From contig JAZSFX010000010.1 in assembly GCA_045532455.1 (NCBI GenBank), positions 1 through 64,000 of the forward strand: a stretch of 64,000 bases of DNA, in the 5' to 3' direction. The position numbers and the translations under genes were made by a program. Positions 53,078 through 61,402 of this stretch are shown here, piece by piece. Origin of the DNA: Ornithomonoglobus_A sp045532455 (GTDB taxonomy: Bacteria > Bacillota > Clostridia > UBA1381). Under the pieces are notes generated by a model. That model did not search any database, was not told the origin of the DNA, and worked only from the letters and a program-made list of their open reading frames with translations. Position 1 is the first letter of the stretch. Each line of letters starts with the position of its first letter.

Positions 53078-54173
53078 CGCTTCCACAACAGTACACAAGC
53101 CAAAAGCAGTGTATGATACCGTTTATGACTTTTTGGTAAACCACGGGGCAAACGCATCGCGCGGAGCTTATAGCGAAAGCTTAAAGTCATCAGGTGTTAT
53201 TGTTGATACACAAAATATTATTGCTAAGCTTTTTAATATAAAAAATCCGCAAAATATTATATTTACGCAAAATGCAACATATGCTCTTAATACTGCAATT
53301 TTGGGGACACTAAAAACAGGGGACCACGCAGTTATAACACAAATGGAGCATAACAGTGTAATAAGACCCGTAAACAGTGTGTGTTCTTATACCGTTGTAA
53401 AGGCAGATGATACGGGTTATGTTTTACCACAGGATATTGAAAATGCAATAAATCAAAAAACAAAGCTTATTGTAGTAAATCACGCATCGAATGTGTGCGG
53501 TACAATTCAGGATATTAAAAGTATTTGCAAAATTGCAAGAGCACATAATATTAAAATACTCATCGACACCGCACAGAGTGCTGGTATTTTAACAGTGGAC
53601 AATGCCATACTTGATGCGGATTTTATAGCATTCTCAGGGCACAAGGGACTTATGGGACCTATGGGCTCGGGGGGATTATATATAAAAAATCCCAACGAGG
53701 TTACACCCATTATATATGGTGGTACAGGAAGTGAGTCAGATAATTTAAACCAACCCGAAATTATGCCCGATAAATTTCATTGCGGAACACTTAACGTATG
53801 CGCTCTTGCAGGACTCATTGAGGGTGTAAAATTTGTTTTGGATATGGGGACACAAAAAATATTTGAGTATGAAAATGAATTGACGTGCTATCTTAAGAAT
53901 GAATTAAAAAGTATAAAAGGCGTTAAAGTATACGGTGCTGATTATGCAATAGGAAATGTTGCATTTAATATTGCATCACTCGATAGCGGTGAGGGTGTAG
54001 GTTTGCTTGGTGATTTTGCGCTAAGGGCAGGGTATCACTGTGCACCGCTTGCACACGTTGCATTAGGGACACAAAACATAGGTGCAATACGTGCATCTGT
54101 GGGTGTTTTTAATACAAGAAAGGATATTATGGCACTTGTTGATGAGGTAAATAAAATAGCAAAAACAAAATAA
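53061..54173 (+). CDS. Cysteine desulfurase family protein (EF2568-like)
   Basis: 370 residues from the ATG at 53061; one six codons earlier has no RBS. Class-V aminotransferase fold with MIYLDNASTT, the EHNSVIRP histidine, DTAQSAG and the PLP lysine in FSGHKGLMGPMGSGG. The catalytic loop is RAGYHCAPLAH, with Cys at the position used to take sulfur from cysteine. This loop type belongs to the EF2568-like branch, often found with DUF3343 and selD, rather than to IscS or SufS. No scaffold (iscU/sufU) gene is adjacent. Sulfur or selenium delivery is inferred. Confidence 0.88.
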   Translation: MIYLDNASTTVHKPKAVYDTVYDFLVNHGANASRGAYSESLKSSGVIVDTQNIIAKLFNIKNPQNIIFTQNATYALNTAILGTLKTGDHAVITQMEHNSVIRPVNSVCSYTVVKADDTGYVLPQDIENAINQKTKLIVVNHASNVCGTIQDIKSICKIARAHNIKILIDTAQSAGILTVDNAILDADFIAFSGHKGLMGPMGSGGLYIKNPNEVTPIIYGGTGSESDNLNQPEIMPDKFHCGTLNVCALAGLIEGVKFVLDMGTQKIFEYENELTCYLKNELKSIKGVKVYGADYAIGNVAFNIASLDSGEGVGLLGDFALRAGYHCAPLAHVALGTQNIGAIRASVGVFNTRKDIMALVDEVNKIAKTK

Positions 54174-54188
54174 TATTGCAAAGAAAAA

Positions 54189-54243
54189 GAGGGCAGTCTG
54201 TATAAATTCTATTGCTCAGACAGACAAATTCTTACGAATTTGA
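54189..54243. repeat. Palindromic element, copy 2 (truncated)
   Basis: About 54 bp match the left half and centre of the element at 40779-40872 (about 86% identity, including TATTGCTCA, ACAGACAAATTCT and CGAATTTGA). The right arm is missing and GTAGGG copy C begins exactly where the match ends. Confidence 0.7.
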
Positions 54244-54272
54244 CGGACCGTCGAGGACGCCGGTCCCTACAA
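54243..54272 (-). repeat. GTAGGG hairpin repeat, copy C
   Basis: Minus strand TTGTAGG-GACCGGCGTCCTCGACGGTC: stem GGACCG/CGGTCC. It abuts the truncated palindromic element. Confidence 0.7.
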
Positions 54273-54330
54273 GCAATATCAAATTTTATTTGAGGCTGAT
54301 TGATTTTAGATGCAGAATGCACGAAACGAA

Positions 54331-54357
54331 GTAAAATGCGGACACTCCGCATTTTAC
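54331..54357. repeat. Perfect 11-bp palindrome in the csd-secA gap
   Basis: GTAAAATGCGG (54331-54341) and CCGCATTTTAC (54347-54357) are exact complements around ACACT. A second short palindrome (CGTAC-GAGT-GTACG) follows near 54370-54383. Together with the neighbours, the 302-bp gap 54174-54475 is a mosaic of palindromes; I see no gene in it. Confidence 0.65.
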
Positions 54358-54410
54358 CTTGCCCGAAGGCGTACGAGTGTACGTCGAGTGGTGAGTTTTG
54401 TGGATAATTA

Positions 54411-54445
54411 AAAAGGCAATTTCGCAAAAAGCGAATTTGCCTTTT
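54411..54445. terminator. Bidirectional terminator between csd-like gene and secA
   Basis: GGCAATTTCGC / GCGAATTTGCC with one internal mismatch, loop AAAAA, flanked by AAAA and TTTT. It ends 31 bp before the secA stop and can serve both strands. Confidence 0.75.
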
Positions 54446-54475
54446 AATGATCTGCGCTAAAAGCAACAGCCGTAA

Positions 54476-57196
54476 TTAGTTTTTTCCGCAGCAATGCTTA
54501 TACTTCTTACCGCTTCCGCAAGGACAAGGCTCATTTCTGCCCGGTTCCTTTTTGGCTTTTACACCCTTTTGCTTAAGAGTGCCATCACCGCCTGTATCAA
54601 GCGGTTTTGCAACCTGTTCACGTTCGATTTTTATACGCGGTACTGCTGATAAAACATATTTTACAACGTCGCGTTTTATTGCATCAAGCATACCTTGATA
54701 TAGCTCTGTACCTGTTTCGCGGTATTCAACAACAGGGTCGTGCTGACCGTATGCTCTTAAACCGATTTCGCGCTTAACGTGCTCCATCTCGTCAAGATGC
54801 TCCATCCACAGAGTATCAACCACCCTTAGCATTATAACTCTCTCAAGCTCGCGCATATTTTCGCCAAAGATTTGTTCCTGCTCGCTATAACGCTCAGCGG
54901 CAATTTCCATTAACATATCCTTAATGTCGTTACGTGTGATTGTTTCCATATCATCACCATCAACATTGAATTTACCCTCTGCTCTTAAGTTAGTATTTGC
55001 AAATTCAGAAAGTGCGTGTAAATTCCATTCCTCAGGAATTTCAGAAATACCGATATAATCGTCTATGGCACTGTCTATTGTACTTTCAATCATAGATTGT
55101 ATAGTGCCCGAAATATCCTCGCCATCAAGCACACTCTGACGTTGAGCATATATAATCTTACGTTGCTCGTTCATAACCTCGTCGTATTGCAATACGTGTT
55201 TACGCGAGTCGAAGTTTCTGCTCTCTAAGTTCTTCTGAGCATTTTCTATGGCGTTTGTAAGCATTTTTGCTTCGATAGGCTCATCGTCCTTGAGTCCCAT
55301 TGCATCAACCATATTCTTGACTCTTTGCGAGCCGAAAATTCTCATTAAATCATCGTCAAGAGATAGGAAGAATTTTGAAGTACCAGGGTCGCCTTGTCTA
55401 CCCGAACGACCGCGGAGCTGATTATCTATACGCCTTGATTCGTGGCGTTCTGTACCGATAATAAACAAACCGCCAAGACTTTTTACTTCTTCCTGCTCGG
55501 GAGCAATTTGTTCTTTGTATTTACCGTATAGCTCCTGATACAATTTTCTTGCATTTATAATTTCTTCGTTATCAGTATCTGCAAAGCCGGTTGCTTCAAC
55601 AATAAGCTCCTCGTCTATGCCTTGCTTTGCCATCTCGCGCTTTGCCATATACTCAGCATTACCGCCAAGCATAATATCAGTACCACGACCCGCCATATTA
55701 GTTGCTATTGTTACTGCACCTTTTTTACCCGCCTGAGCAACTATTTCGGCTTCCTTTTCGTGATATTTTGCATTTAATACTTCGTGCTTTATGCCCTGTT
55801 GCTTAAGCAGTTTGCTCAGAACTTCGGACTTATCTACATTAACTGTACCAACAAGTACGGGTTGACCCGTTGCATTACATTCCTTAATCTGATTGATAAC
55901 TGCCATATATTTGCCAAGCTCGGTTTTATATACGCTATCTTGCATATCCTGTCTTACAACAGGTTTATTTGTAGGAACTGCAACGCAGTCGAGCTTATAA
56001 ATATGCTGGAATTCTTCTTCCTCGGTAAGTGCAGTACCCGTCATACCGGAAAGCTTTTTATACAAGCGGAAGAAGTTCTGGAATGTGATTGTAGCAAGCG
56101 TTCTTGACTCTGCCTCAACCTTTACACCCTCTTTTGCTTCTATCGCCTGATGCAAGCCATCGCTGTAACGTCTGCCCGGCATTATACGACCCGTGAATTC
56201 ATCAACTATCATAACCTCACCGTCTTTAATAACGTACTGTTGGTCGCGGTGCATAATACCGTTTGCATGAAGCGCCTGATTTATATGGTGCATAAGCTTC
56301 ATATTTTCGGGGTCAGTAATATTTTCTACACCAAAGGCCTGCTCTGCCTTTTTAACACCGCGCTCTGTAAGAGTGGCGGTTTTTGCTTTTTCGTCTACGA
56401 TATAATCTGCGTCGACTTCTGTATCGAGTTGCTTGTCGTCGTGCTCGGTTAAAACGAGCTTTTTAAGACGCTTTGCAAATGTATCGGCAACCTTGTACAA
56501 GTCGTTTGCCTCTGAGCCTTGTCCCGAAATAATAAGCGGTGTACGTGCTTCGTCTATAAGGATTGAGTCGACCTCGTCGACGATTGCATAGTTGTGAGGT
56601 CTTTGTACCATTTCTTCCTTGTGGACAACCATATTATCTCGAAGATAGTCAAAGCCAAGCTCGTTGTTTGTTCCGTATGTGATGTCGCAAGCATATGCCT
56701 CACGTCTTTGGTCGGAATCAAGGTCGTGGATAATAAGACCGCAACTCATTCCTAAAAATCTATATACCTTACCCATCCACTCACTATCACGTTTTGCAAG
56801 GTAATCGTTAACGGTAACGATATGTACTCCGTTACCTGTAAGTGCATTAAGATATGCAGGCAAAGTGGAAACAAGTGTTTTACCTTCACCTGTTTCCACT
56901 TCAGCAATTCTGCCCTGATGAAGAATAACGCCGCCTATAACCTGAACGTAGAAATGCTTCATACCCAGAACTCTCCAGCTTGCCTCACGCATAACTGCAA
57001 AAGCTTCGGGTAAAAGGTCGTCAAGTGTTTCGCCATTTTTTAGTCTTTGTTTAAATTCGGGAGTTTTTGCCTTTAATTCTTCGTCGCTAAGATTTGACAT
57101 TTCTTCTTCAAATGTCATTACCTTGTCGGCAATAGGCTTAACTTTTTTTAATTCTCTATCCGAATATGTCCCGAATATTTTATCAAACAAACTCAT
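54476..57196 (-). CDS. secA: Preprotein translocase ATPase SecA
   Basis: 906 residues. Motor domains have the Walker A region AEVETGEGKTLVS, DEVDSILIDEARTPLIISG, the preprotein cross-linking domain, TNMAGRGTDIMLGG and LRGRSGRQGDPG. The C terminus keeps the zinc-binding SEC-C motif PCPCGSGKKYKHCCG, which binds SecB or lipids in other species. It drives Sec export. Single gene with its own promoter at 57261-57289; RBS GAGGTG. Confidence 0.97.
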   Translation of the reverse strand: MSLFDKIFGTYSDRELKKVKPIADKVMTFEEEMSNLSDEELKAKTPEFKQRLKNGETLDDLLPEAFAVMREASWRVLGMKHFYVQVIGGVILHQGRIAEVETGEGKTLVSTLPAYLNALTGNGVHIVTVNDYLAKRDSEWMGKVYRFLGMSCGLIIHDLDSDQRREAYACDITYGTNNELGFDYLRDNMVVHKEEMVQRPHNYAIVDEVDSILIDEARTPLIISGQGSEANDLYKVADTFAKRLKKLVLTEHDDKQLDTEVDADYIVDEKAKTATLTERGVKKAEQAFGVENITDPENMKLMHHINQALHANGIMHRDQQYVIKDGEVMIVDEFTGRIMPGRRYSDGLHQAIEAKEGVKVEAESRTLATITFQNFFRLYKKLSGMTGTALTEEEEFQHIYKLDCVAVPTNKPVVRQDMQDSVYKTELGKYMAVINQIKECNATGQPVLVGTVNVDKSEVLSKLLKQQGIKHEVLNAKYHEKEAEIVAQAGKKGAVTIATNMAGRGTDIMLGGNAEYMAKREMAKQGIDEELIVEATGFADTDNEEIINARKLYQELYGKYKEQIAPEQEEVKSLGGLFIIGTERHESRRIDNQLRGRSGRQGDPGTSKFFLSLDDDLMRIFGSQRVKNMVDAMGLKDDEPIEAKMLTNAIENAQKNLESRNFDSRKHVLQYDEVMNEQRKIIYAQRQSVLDGEDISGTIQSMIESTIDSAIDDYIGISEIPEEWNLHALSEFANTNLRAEGKFNVDGDDMETITRNDIKDMLMEIAAERYSEQEQIFGENMRELERVIMLRVVDTLWMEHLDEMEHVKREIGLRAYGQHDPVVEYRETGTELYQGMLDAIKRDVVKYVLSAVPRIKIEREQVAKPLDTGGDGTLKQKGVKAKKEPGRNEPCPCGSGKKYKHCCGKN

Positions 57197-57260
57197 TTTT
57201 TCACCTCATTAAATAATCGTATATATAAAAAAACAGTTTCTGTTTTGCACATAATATCTC

Positions 57261-57289
57261 ATTATACTTATTGTACCATATATATTCAA
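57261..57289 (-). promoter_or_regulatory. Promoter of secA
   Basis: Minus strand TTGAAT (57289-57284), 17-bp spacer, perfect TATAAT (57266-57261). In the leader a short AAAACAG/CTGTTTT hairpin followed by U residues (about 57224-57240) could terminate some transcripts before secA. Confidence 0.72.
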
Positions 57290-57335
57290 AAATTACCACT
57301 ATTTTTTATAAATTTTTTGTTAAATTTTTACTTTT

Positions 57336-57366
57336 AACGGGAGGGCATGGAAACCCTCCCCTACGA
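57336..57366 (-). repeat. GTAGGG hairpin repeat, copy D
   Basis: Minus strand TCGTAGGGGAGGG-tttccatg-CCCTCCC: stem GGGAGGG/CCCTCCC. It ends 6 bp before the ksgA stop. Confidence 0.65.
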
Positions 57367-57371
57367 TGTGG

Positions 57372-58226
57372 TTAATCTATTATATCATACAGTTTATCTG
57401 CCACACATTTAAATTCCTCAATAGATAATGTTTCGCCGCGTCTTCTAGGATCGATATCAAGCTCAATGAGGATTTTTTCGAGTTCTTCTTTTGGTGTTTT
57501 AAACGTTGCATTAAGGCAGTTTGTGAGTGTCTTTCTACGTTGTGAAAATGCCGCTTTTATTGTTTTAAAGAACAATTTCTCATCTTTTGGTTTAACACGC
57601 GGCTCGTCTAACATATGTAGTGTTAAAACTGCACTGTCTACCTTTGGGGGCGGCACAAACAGAGTCGCCTTTACTATTGTGGTTATCTCGGGCTCACAAA
57701 AATACTGACAAAGCAGTGTTATTGCCCCATAATCCTTTGTAGCGGGTTTTGCGCAAAGGCGCTCGGCAACCTCCTTTTGCACCATTACAACCATATTATT
57801 TATGGGTAGTCTTTCCTCTAACACCTTGGTAATGATGGGTGTGGTTATATAATACGGAAGATTTGCCGCAATACTTATTTTTGCATCTCCAAATTCTTCG
57901 TTTATGAGCTTTTTTAAATCGGTTTTTAAAACGTCTGCATGAACTATTTTTACATTATCACACTCCGACAATGTGTAGTTTAAAACGTCAATAAGCGAGT
58001 CATCAATTTCTATGCTTACAACCTTTTTTGAGTATTTTGATAACTCCTGTGTTAAAACACCAAAGCCGGGACCGATTTCCAATACACCTTCTTTAGCGTT
58101 TGCCGACTCGCAAATATCCTCTAAAACATCTTTTGAGGTGAGGAAGTTTTGTCCTAAGCCTTTTTTGAAATTAAAACCGAATTTATTCTGAATTTCTCTT
58201 ATAACCTTTGGTGATGTAAGCTCCAT
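57372..58226 (-). CDS. ksgA: 16S rRNA (A1518/A1519) dimethyltransferase
   Basis: 284 residues from the ATG at 58226, with GGAG 6 bp before it; a TTG eleven codons earlier is unlikely. Rossmann methyltransferase: KGLGQNFL, SAM motif EIGPGFGVLT, acidic IEIDDSL and catalytic NLPYYIT. The C-terminal helical domain has FSQRRKTLTNCL. It dimethylates two adenines near the 3' end of 16S rRNA. The upstream hppA terminator lies between the two genes. Confidence 0.96.
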   Translation of the reverse strand: MELTSPKVIREIQNKFGFNFKKGLGQNFLTSKDVLEDICESANAKEGVLEIGPGFGVLTQELSKYSKKVVSIEIDDSLIDVLNYTLSECDNVKIVHADVLKTDLKKLINEEFGDAKISIAANLPYYITTPIITKVLEERLPINNMVVMVQKEVAERLCAKPATKDYGAITLLCQYFCEPEITTIVKATLFVPPPKVDSAVLTLHMLDEPRVKPKDEKLFFKTIKAAFSQRRKTLTNCLNATFKTPKEELEKILIELDIDPRRRGETLSIEEFKCVADKLYDIID

Positions 58227-58257
58227 ATTCTTCTCCGTTTCTGTTAATAGATTAATC

Positions 58258-58289
58258 AAAAACAGGAGAGAAGCCCGAGGCTTCCCTCC
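58258..58289 (-). terminator. Terminator after hppA
   Basis: An 11-bp stem with one wobble (GGAGGGAAGCC / GGCTTCTCTCC on the minus strand) and a 3-nt loop is followed by TGTTTTTG. It begins 11 bp after the hppA stop. Confidence 0.8.
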
Positions 58290-58299
58290 CTCATTTTAT

Positions 58300-60387
58300 T
58301 TAAAATAGTCCCATTCCGCCAAATTGTACCACCAAAGCGGCAAATACAATAGATACCATAGATAATAATTTTATTAAGATATTAACCGACGGACCTGAAG
58401 TATCTTTAAACGGGTCGCCGACAGTGTCGCCGACAACTGCAGCCTTATGATTTTGGCTGCCTTTTCCGCCGTAGTTGCCTGCTTCTATATACTTTTTAGC
58501 ATTATCCCACGAGCCGCCCGAGTTGGACATCATTATCGCAAGGACAAATCCGCTTACAAGCGCGCCCGCCAGCATTCCGACAACACCATTTGCCCCTAAT
58601 ACCAGACCAACAACTATCGGTGATATAATCGCCAACGCCGCAGGAAGTATCATTTCCTTAAGTGATGATTTTGTACATATATCAATGCACTTTTCGTAAT
58701 CAGCCTCTGCTTTGCCATCCATAAGACCTGTAATTTCTTTAAATTGACGTCTTACCTCTACTACAATTTTCTGTGCTGCACGTCCAACTGCTTTCATTGT
58801 AAGTGCACTGAACAAAAATGGCAACATTGCACCTATAAACAAGCCGATTAAAACTGCGGGATTGGTTATTGCTAAATCGAGTTTTCCGCCCATTGCGCTA
58901 ATCTCATCAGTGTATGATACAATAAGCGCCAATGCTGTAAGCGCTGCCGAGCCTATTGCAAAGCCCTTGCCTGTTGCAGCAGTTGTGTTACCCAACGAAT
59001 CGAGAGCATCTGTTCTTTCGCGTACTGATGAGTCAAGTCCCGACATTTCTGCAATACCGCCTGCATTATCGGCAACCGGTCCGTATGCATCTGTTGCAAG
59101 TGTAATTCCCAATGTGGAAAGCATACCCACCGCAGAAAGACCTACACCGTAAAGTCCGCTTGCAAAGCTAAGAGCTCCGCCTGCGGTAAAGTACGAAATA
59201 ATTACAGATATACCTATTATTATAACGGGGATTGCAGTTGATTGCATACCCAATGCAACACCGTCAATTATTATAGTTGCACTTCCTGTTTCAGATGATT
59301 TTGCAAGTTTTTTTGTAGGATTGTATGAGTCGGATGTATAATACTCGGTAAAGAAACCAATTAATACACCGGCAACAAGTCCCGAAATAACTGCCCAGAA
59401 CACATTTGTGTTTTCGGGAAGAAATGTATATATCAGAACACCTGATGCAATAGCGCTTATAATTGCGCTTGCATATGTTCCGCGTCTTAGAGAGGCAAGC
59501 AAGGACTTTTGGTCGGCATTTTCTTTTGTTGATACAAAAAATGTACCTATAATCGATGCAATTATACCTATTGCCGCAATAAGCATAGGCACAATAACTC
59601 CCTTAAAATCTAACCTTGCAGCAATAGCCAGAGCACCGCACGAAATTATTGAACCAACGTATGATTCGTAAAGGTCAGCGCCCATACCTGCAACGTCTCC
59701 GACATTATCGCCCACATTATCGGCAATACAAGCAGGATTTCGTGGGTCGTCTTCAGGAATACCTGCTTCAACCTTACCAACAAGGTCTGCACCAACGTCT
59801 GCCGCCTTTGTAAATATACCGCCGCCTACTCTTGCAAAAAGAGCCATTGATGATGCACCCATTCCAAAGGTAAGCATTGCTGATGTTATATCTGCTATAC
59901 CCTCATTGAATACGAATTTTAAAAGAATAAACCAAAGACTTATATCCAACAAACCAAGACCTACAACTGTCATTCCCATAACTGTTCCTGATGAAAATGC
60001 AATTTTAAGTCCATTGTTTAGGCCGTCTCTTGCACCATTGGCAGTTCTTGTATTTGCATATGTTGCTATTTTCATTCCAACATATCCGCTTAGTCCGCTG
60101 AAAACGCCTCCCGAAAGGAATGCAAACGGAACATACGGTGTTAAATATCCTAAAAAGCTCAATATCAGAAGCACCACAAACATAACGGCAAAGAAAATTC
60201 CCACTGTTTTGTATTGTCGTCTTAAGTAAGCCATAGCGCCTTTGCGGATTTTGCTACCGATTTCTTTCATTGTATCGGTACCCTCGTCCTTACTTTTAAC
60301 AGAATAAAACTTAATAACTGCGAATACAAGTCCTATAATCGCACAAATAAGCACTATAAAAGGTAAATATGTCTCAATTAATTCCAT
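58300..60387 (-). CDS. hppA: Membrane-bound pyrophosphatase, K+-dependent, predicted Na+-pumping
   Basis: 695 residues from the ATG at 60387; the ATG five codons earlier lies in the GGAGG RBS. About 16 membrane helices. Pyrophosphate-binding DVGADLVGKVE and DNVGDNVGD are intact, and the C-terminal GDTVGDPFKDTSGP is conserved. Counting from the upstream ATG, Ala475 and Gly478 in GNTTAATGKG mark the K+-dependent subfamily. Glu246 in GADLYESYVGS sits in the position used by Na+-pumping members; H+ pumps usually have it four residues later. It couples PPi hydrolysis to ion export. Own promoter at 60445-60473. Confidence 0.95.
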   Translation of the reverse strand: MELIETYLPFIVLICAIIGLVFAVIKFYSVKSKDEGTDTMKEIGSKIRKGAMAYLRRQYKTVGIFFAVMFVVLLILSFLGYLTPYVPFAFLSGGVFSGLSGYVGMKIATYANTRTANGARDGLNNGLKIAFSSGTVMGMTVVGLGLLDISLWFILLKFVFNEGIADITSAMLTFGMGASSMALFARVGGGIFTKAADVGADLVGKVEAGIPEDDPRNPACIADNVGDNVGDVAGMGADLYESYVGSIISCGALAIAARLDFKGVIVPMLIAAIGIIASIIGTFFVSTKENADQKSLLASLRRGTYASAIISAIASGVLIYTFLPENTNVFWAVISGLVAGVLIGFFTEYYTSDSYNPTKKLAKSSETGSATIIIDGVALGMQSTAIPVIIIGISVIISYFTAGGALSFASGLYGVGLSAVGMLSTLGITLATDAYGPVADNAGGIAEMSGLDSSVRERTDALDSLGNTTAATGKGFAIGSAALTALALIVSYTDEISAMGGKLDLAITNPAVLIGLFIGAMLPFLFSALTMKAVGRAAQKIVVEVRRQFKEITGLMDGKAEADYEKCIDICTKSSLKEMILPAALAIISPIVVGLVLGANGVVGMLAGALVSGFVLAIMMSNSGGSWDNAKKYIEAGNYGGKGSQNHKAAVVGDTVGDPFKDTSGPSVNILIKLLSMVSIVFAALVVQFGGMGLF

Positions 60388-60444
60388 ATATTTTTCCTCC
60401 ATTTCTTTACCAAAAAATGCGTATGTATTTTTAGTGTAAAATAT

Positions 60445-60473
60445 ATTTTACCATTTTTTTTGCAAAAAGTCAA
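60445..60473 (-). promoter_or_regulatory. Promoter of hppA
   Basis: Minus strand TTGACT (60473-60468), 17-bp spacer, extended -10 TGGTAAAAT with the hexamer at 60450-60445. Confidence 0.75.
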
Positions 60474-60550
60474 GCATATCGGCTATTTTACTGTCTTTTG
60501 TGTACATTAACATATATTATTTACCGTTTTTGTTTGTTTTACACTGATTT

Positions 60551-61387
60551 TTATTCTACTTTATATAAATTTTTCAAAAGTGCAATTTCCTGTTTATATC
60601 CGTCATTATCGTTTGGAGTTTCCAGCAAGAACGGAAGATGACAAAGCAATTTATGGTTTATAATTCGCTTAAAGGTATCTGTACCGATACTGCCCTCGCC
60701 AAGCTTTTCGTGTCTGTCCTTATGTGAGGAAAATGGGTTTTTGCTATCGTTTATGTGTATTGCTTTTAGTCTGTGAAGACCCACCACGTTATCAAAATGC
60801 TCCAGAACACCGTCTAAATCCCCTACAATATCGTAGCCTGCATCGTATACGTGGCATGTATCAAGACACACACCCACCTTTTCGTTAAGCTCTACTCTGT
60901 CGATTATTTCTCTTAATTCTTCGAACGTTGAGCCAACCTCACTGCCTTTTCCCGACATAGTTTCCAGAAGAACGGTTGTTGTCATAGACGGAGTGAGAAC
61001 GTTGTTTAAAAGAGAGCTTATCATCCCTATTCCAACATCTGTGCCTTGTCCTACATGCGAGCCGGGATGGAAATTATATAGCTGATTTGGTGTGTATTCC
61101 ATTCTTTCTAAGTCGTCTTTTAAAGTCATATATGCAAATTCTCTTGTCTGCTCCTTGTCCGAGCACGGATTTAGCGTGTACGGCGCATGAGCAAGAATTT
61201 TTTCTATACCGTTTTTTGCAGCATATTCTAAATATGCCTTTACGTCTTCTTCATCTATTGCTTTTGCACTGCCGCCCCGGGGATTTCTTGTGAAAAACTG
61301 AAAAGAATTGGCACCAAGTGCGATTGCTTCTTTTCCCATATGCAGATATCCCTTTGAGGCACTAAGATGACAACCCACCGTAATCAT
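60551..61387 (-). CDS. nfo: Endonuclease IV (AP endonuclease)
   Basis: 278 residues. TIM-barrel enzyme with zinc ligands in LAHAPYTLNP, NFHPGSHVGQG, LLETMSGKGSEVG, CLDTCHVYDAGYD and IHINDSKNPFSSHKDRHEKLGEG. It cuts the backbone at abasic sites in base excision repair. RBS GGAG 8 bp before the ATG. It follows thyA after 15 bp, so the two form one operon. Confidence 0.96.
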   Translation of the reverse strand: MITVGCHLSASKGYLHMGKEAIALGANSFQFFTRNPRGGSAKAIDEEDVKAYLEYAAKNGIEKILAHAPYTLNPCSDKEQTREFAYMTLKDDLERMEYTPNQLYNFHPGSHVGQGTDVGIGMISSLLNNVLTPSMTTTVLLETMSGKGSEVGSTFEELREIIDRVELNEKVGVCLDTCHVYDAGYDIVGDLDGVLEHFDNVVGLHRLKAIHINDSKNPFSSHKDRHEKLGEGSIGTDTFKRIINHKLLCHLPFLLETPNDNDGYKQEIALLKNLYKVE

Positions 61388-61402
61388 ATAAATCTCTCCT
61401 TC

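Noticed and set aside
54399..54407. Perfect DnaA box (TTATCCACA on the minus strand)
   Set aside because: It is a single copy inside a repeat-rich gap, with no box cluster, AT-rich unwinding region or dnaA/dnaN nearby.
54209..54466. 85-codon open frame on the minus strand after secA
   Set aside because: It runs through stacked palindromic repeats and a terminator and encodes nothing recognisable.
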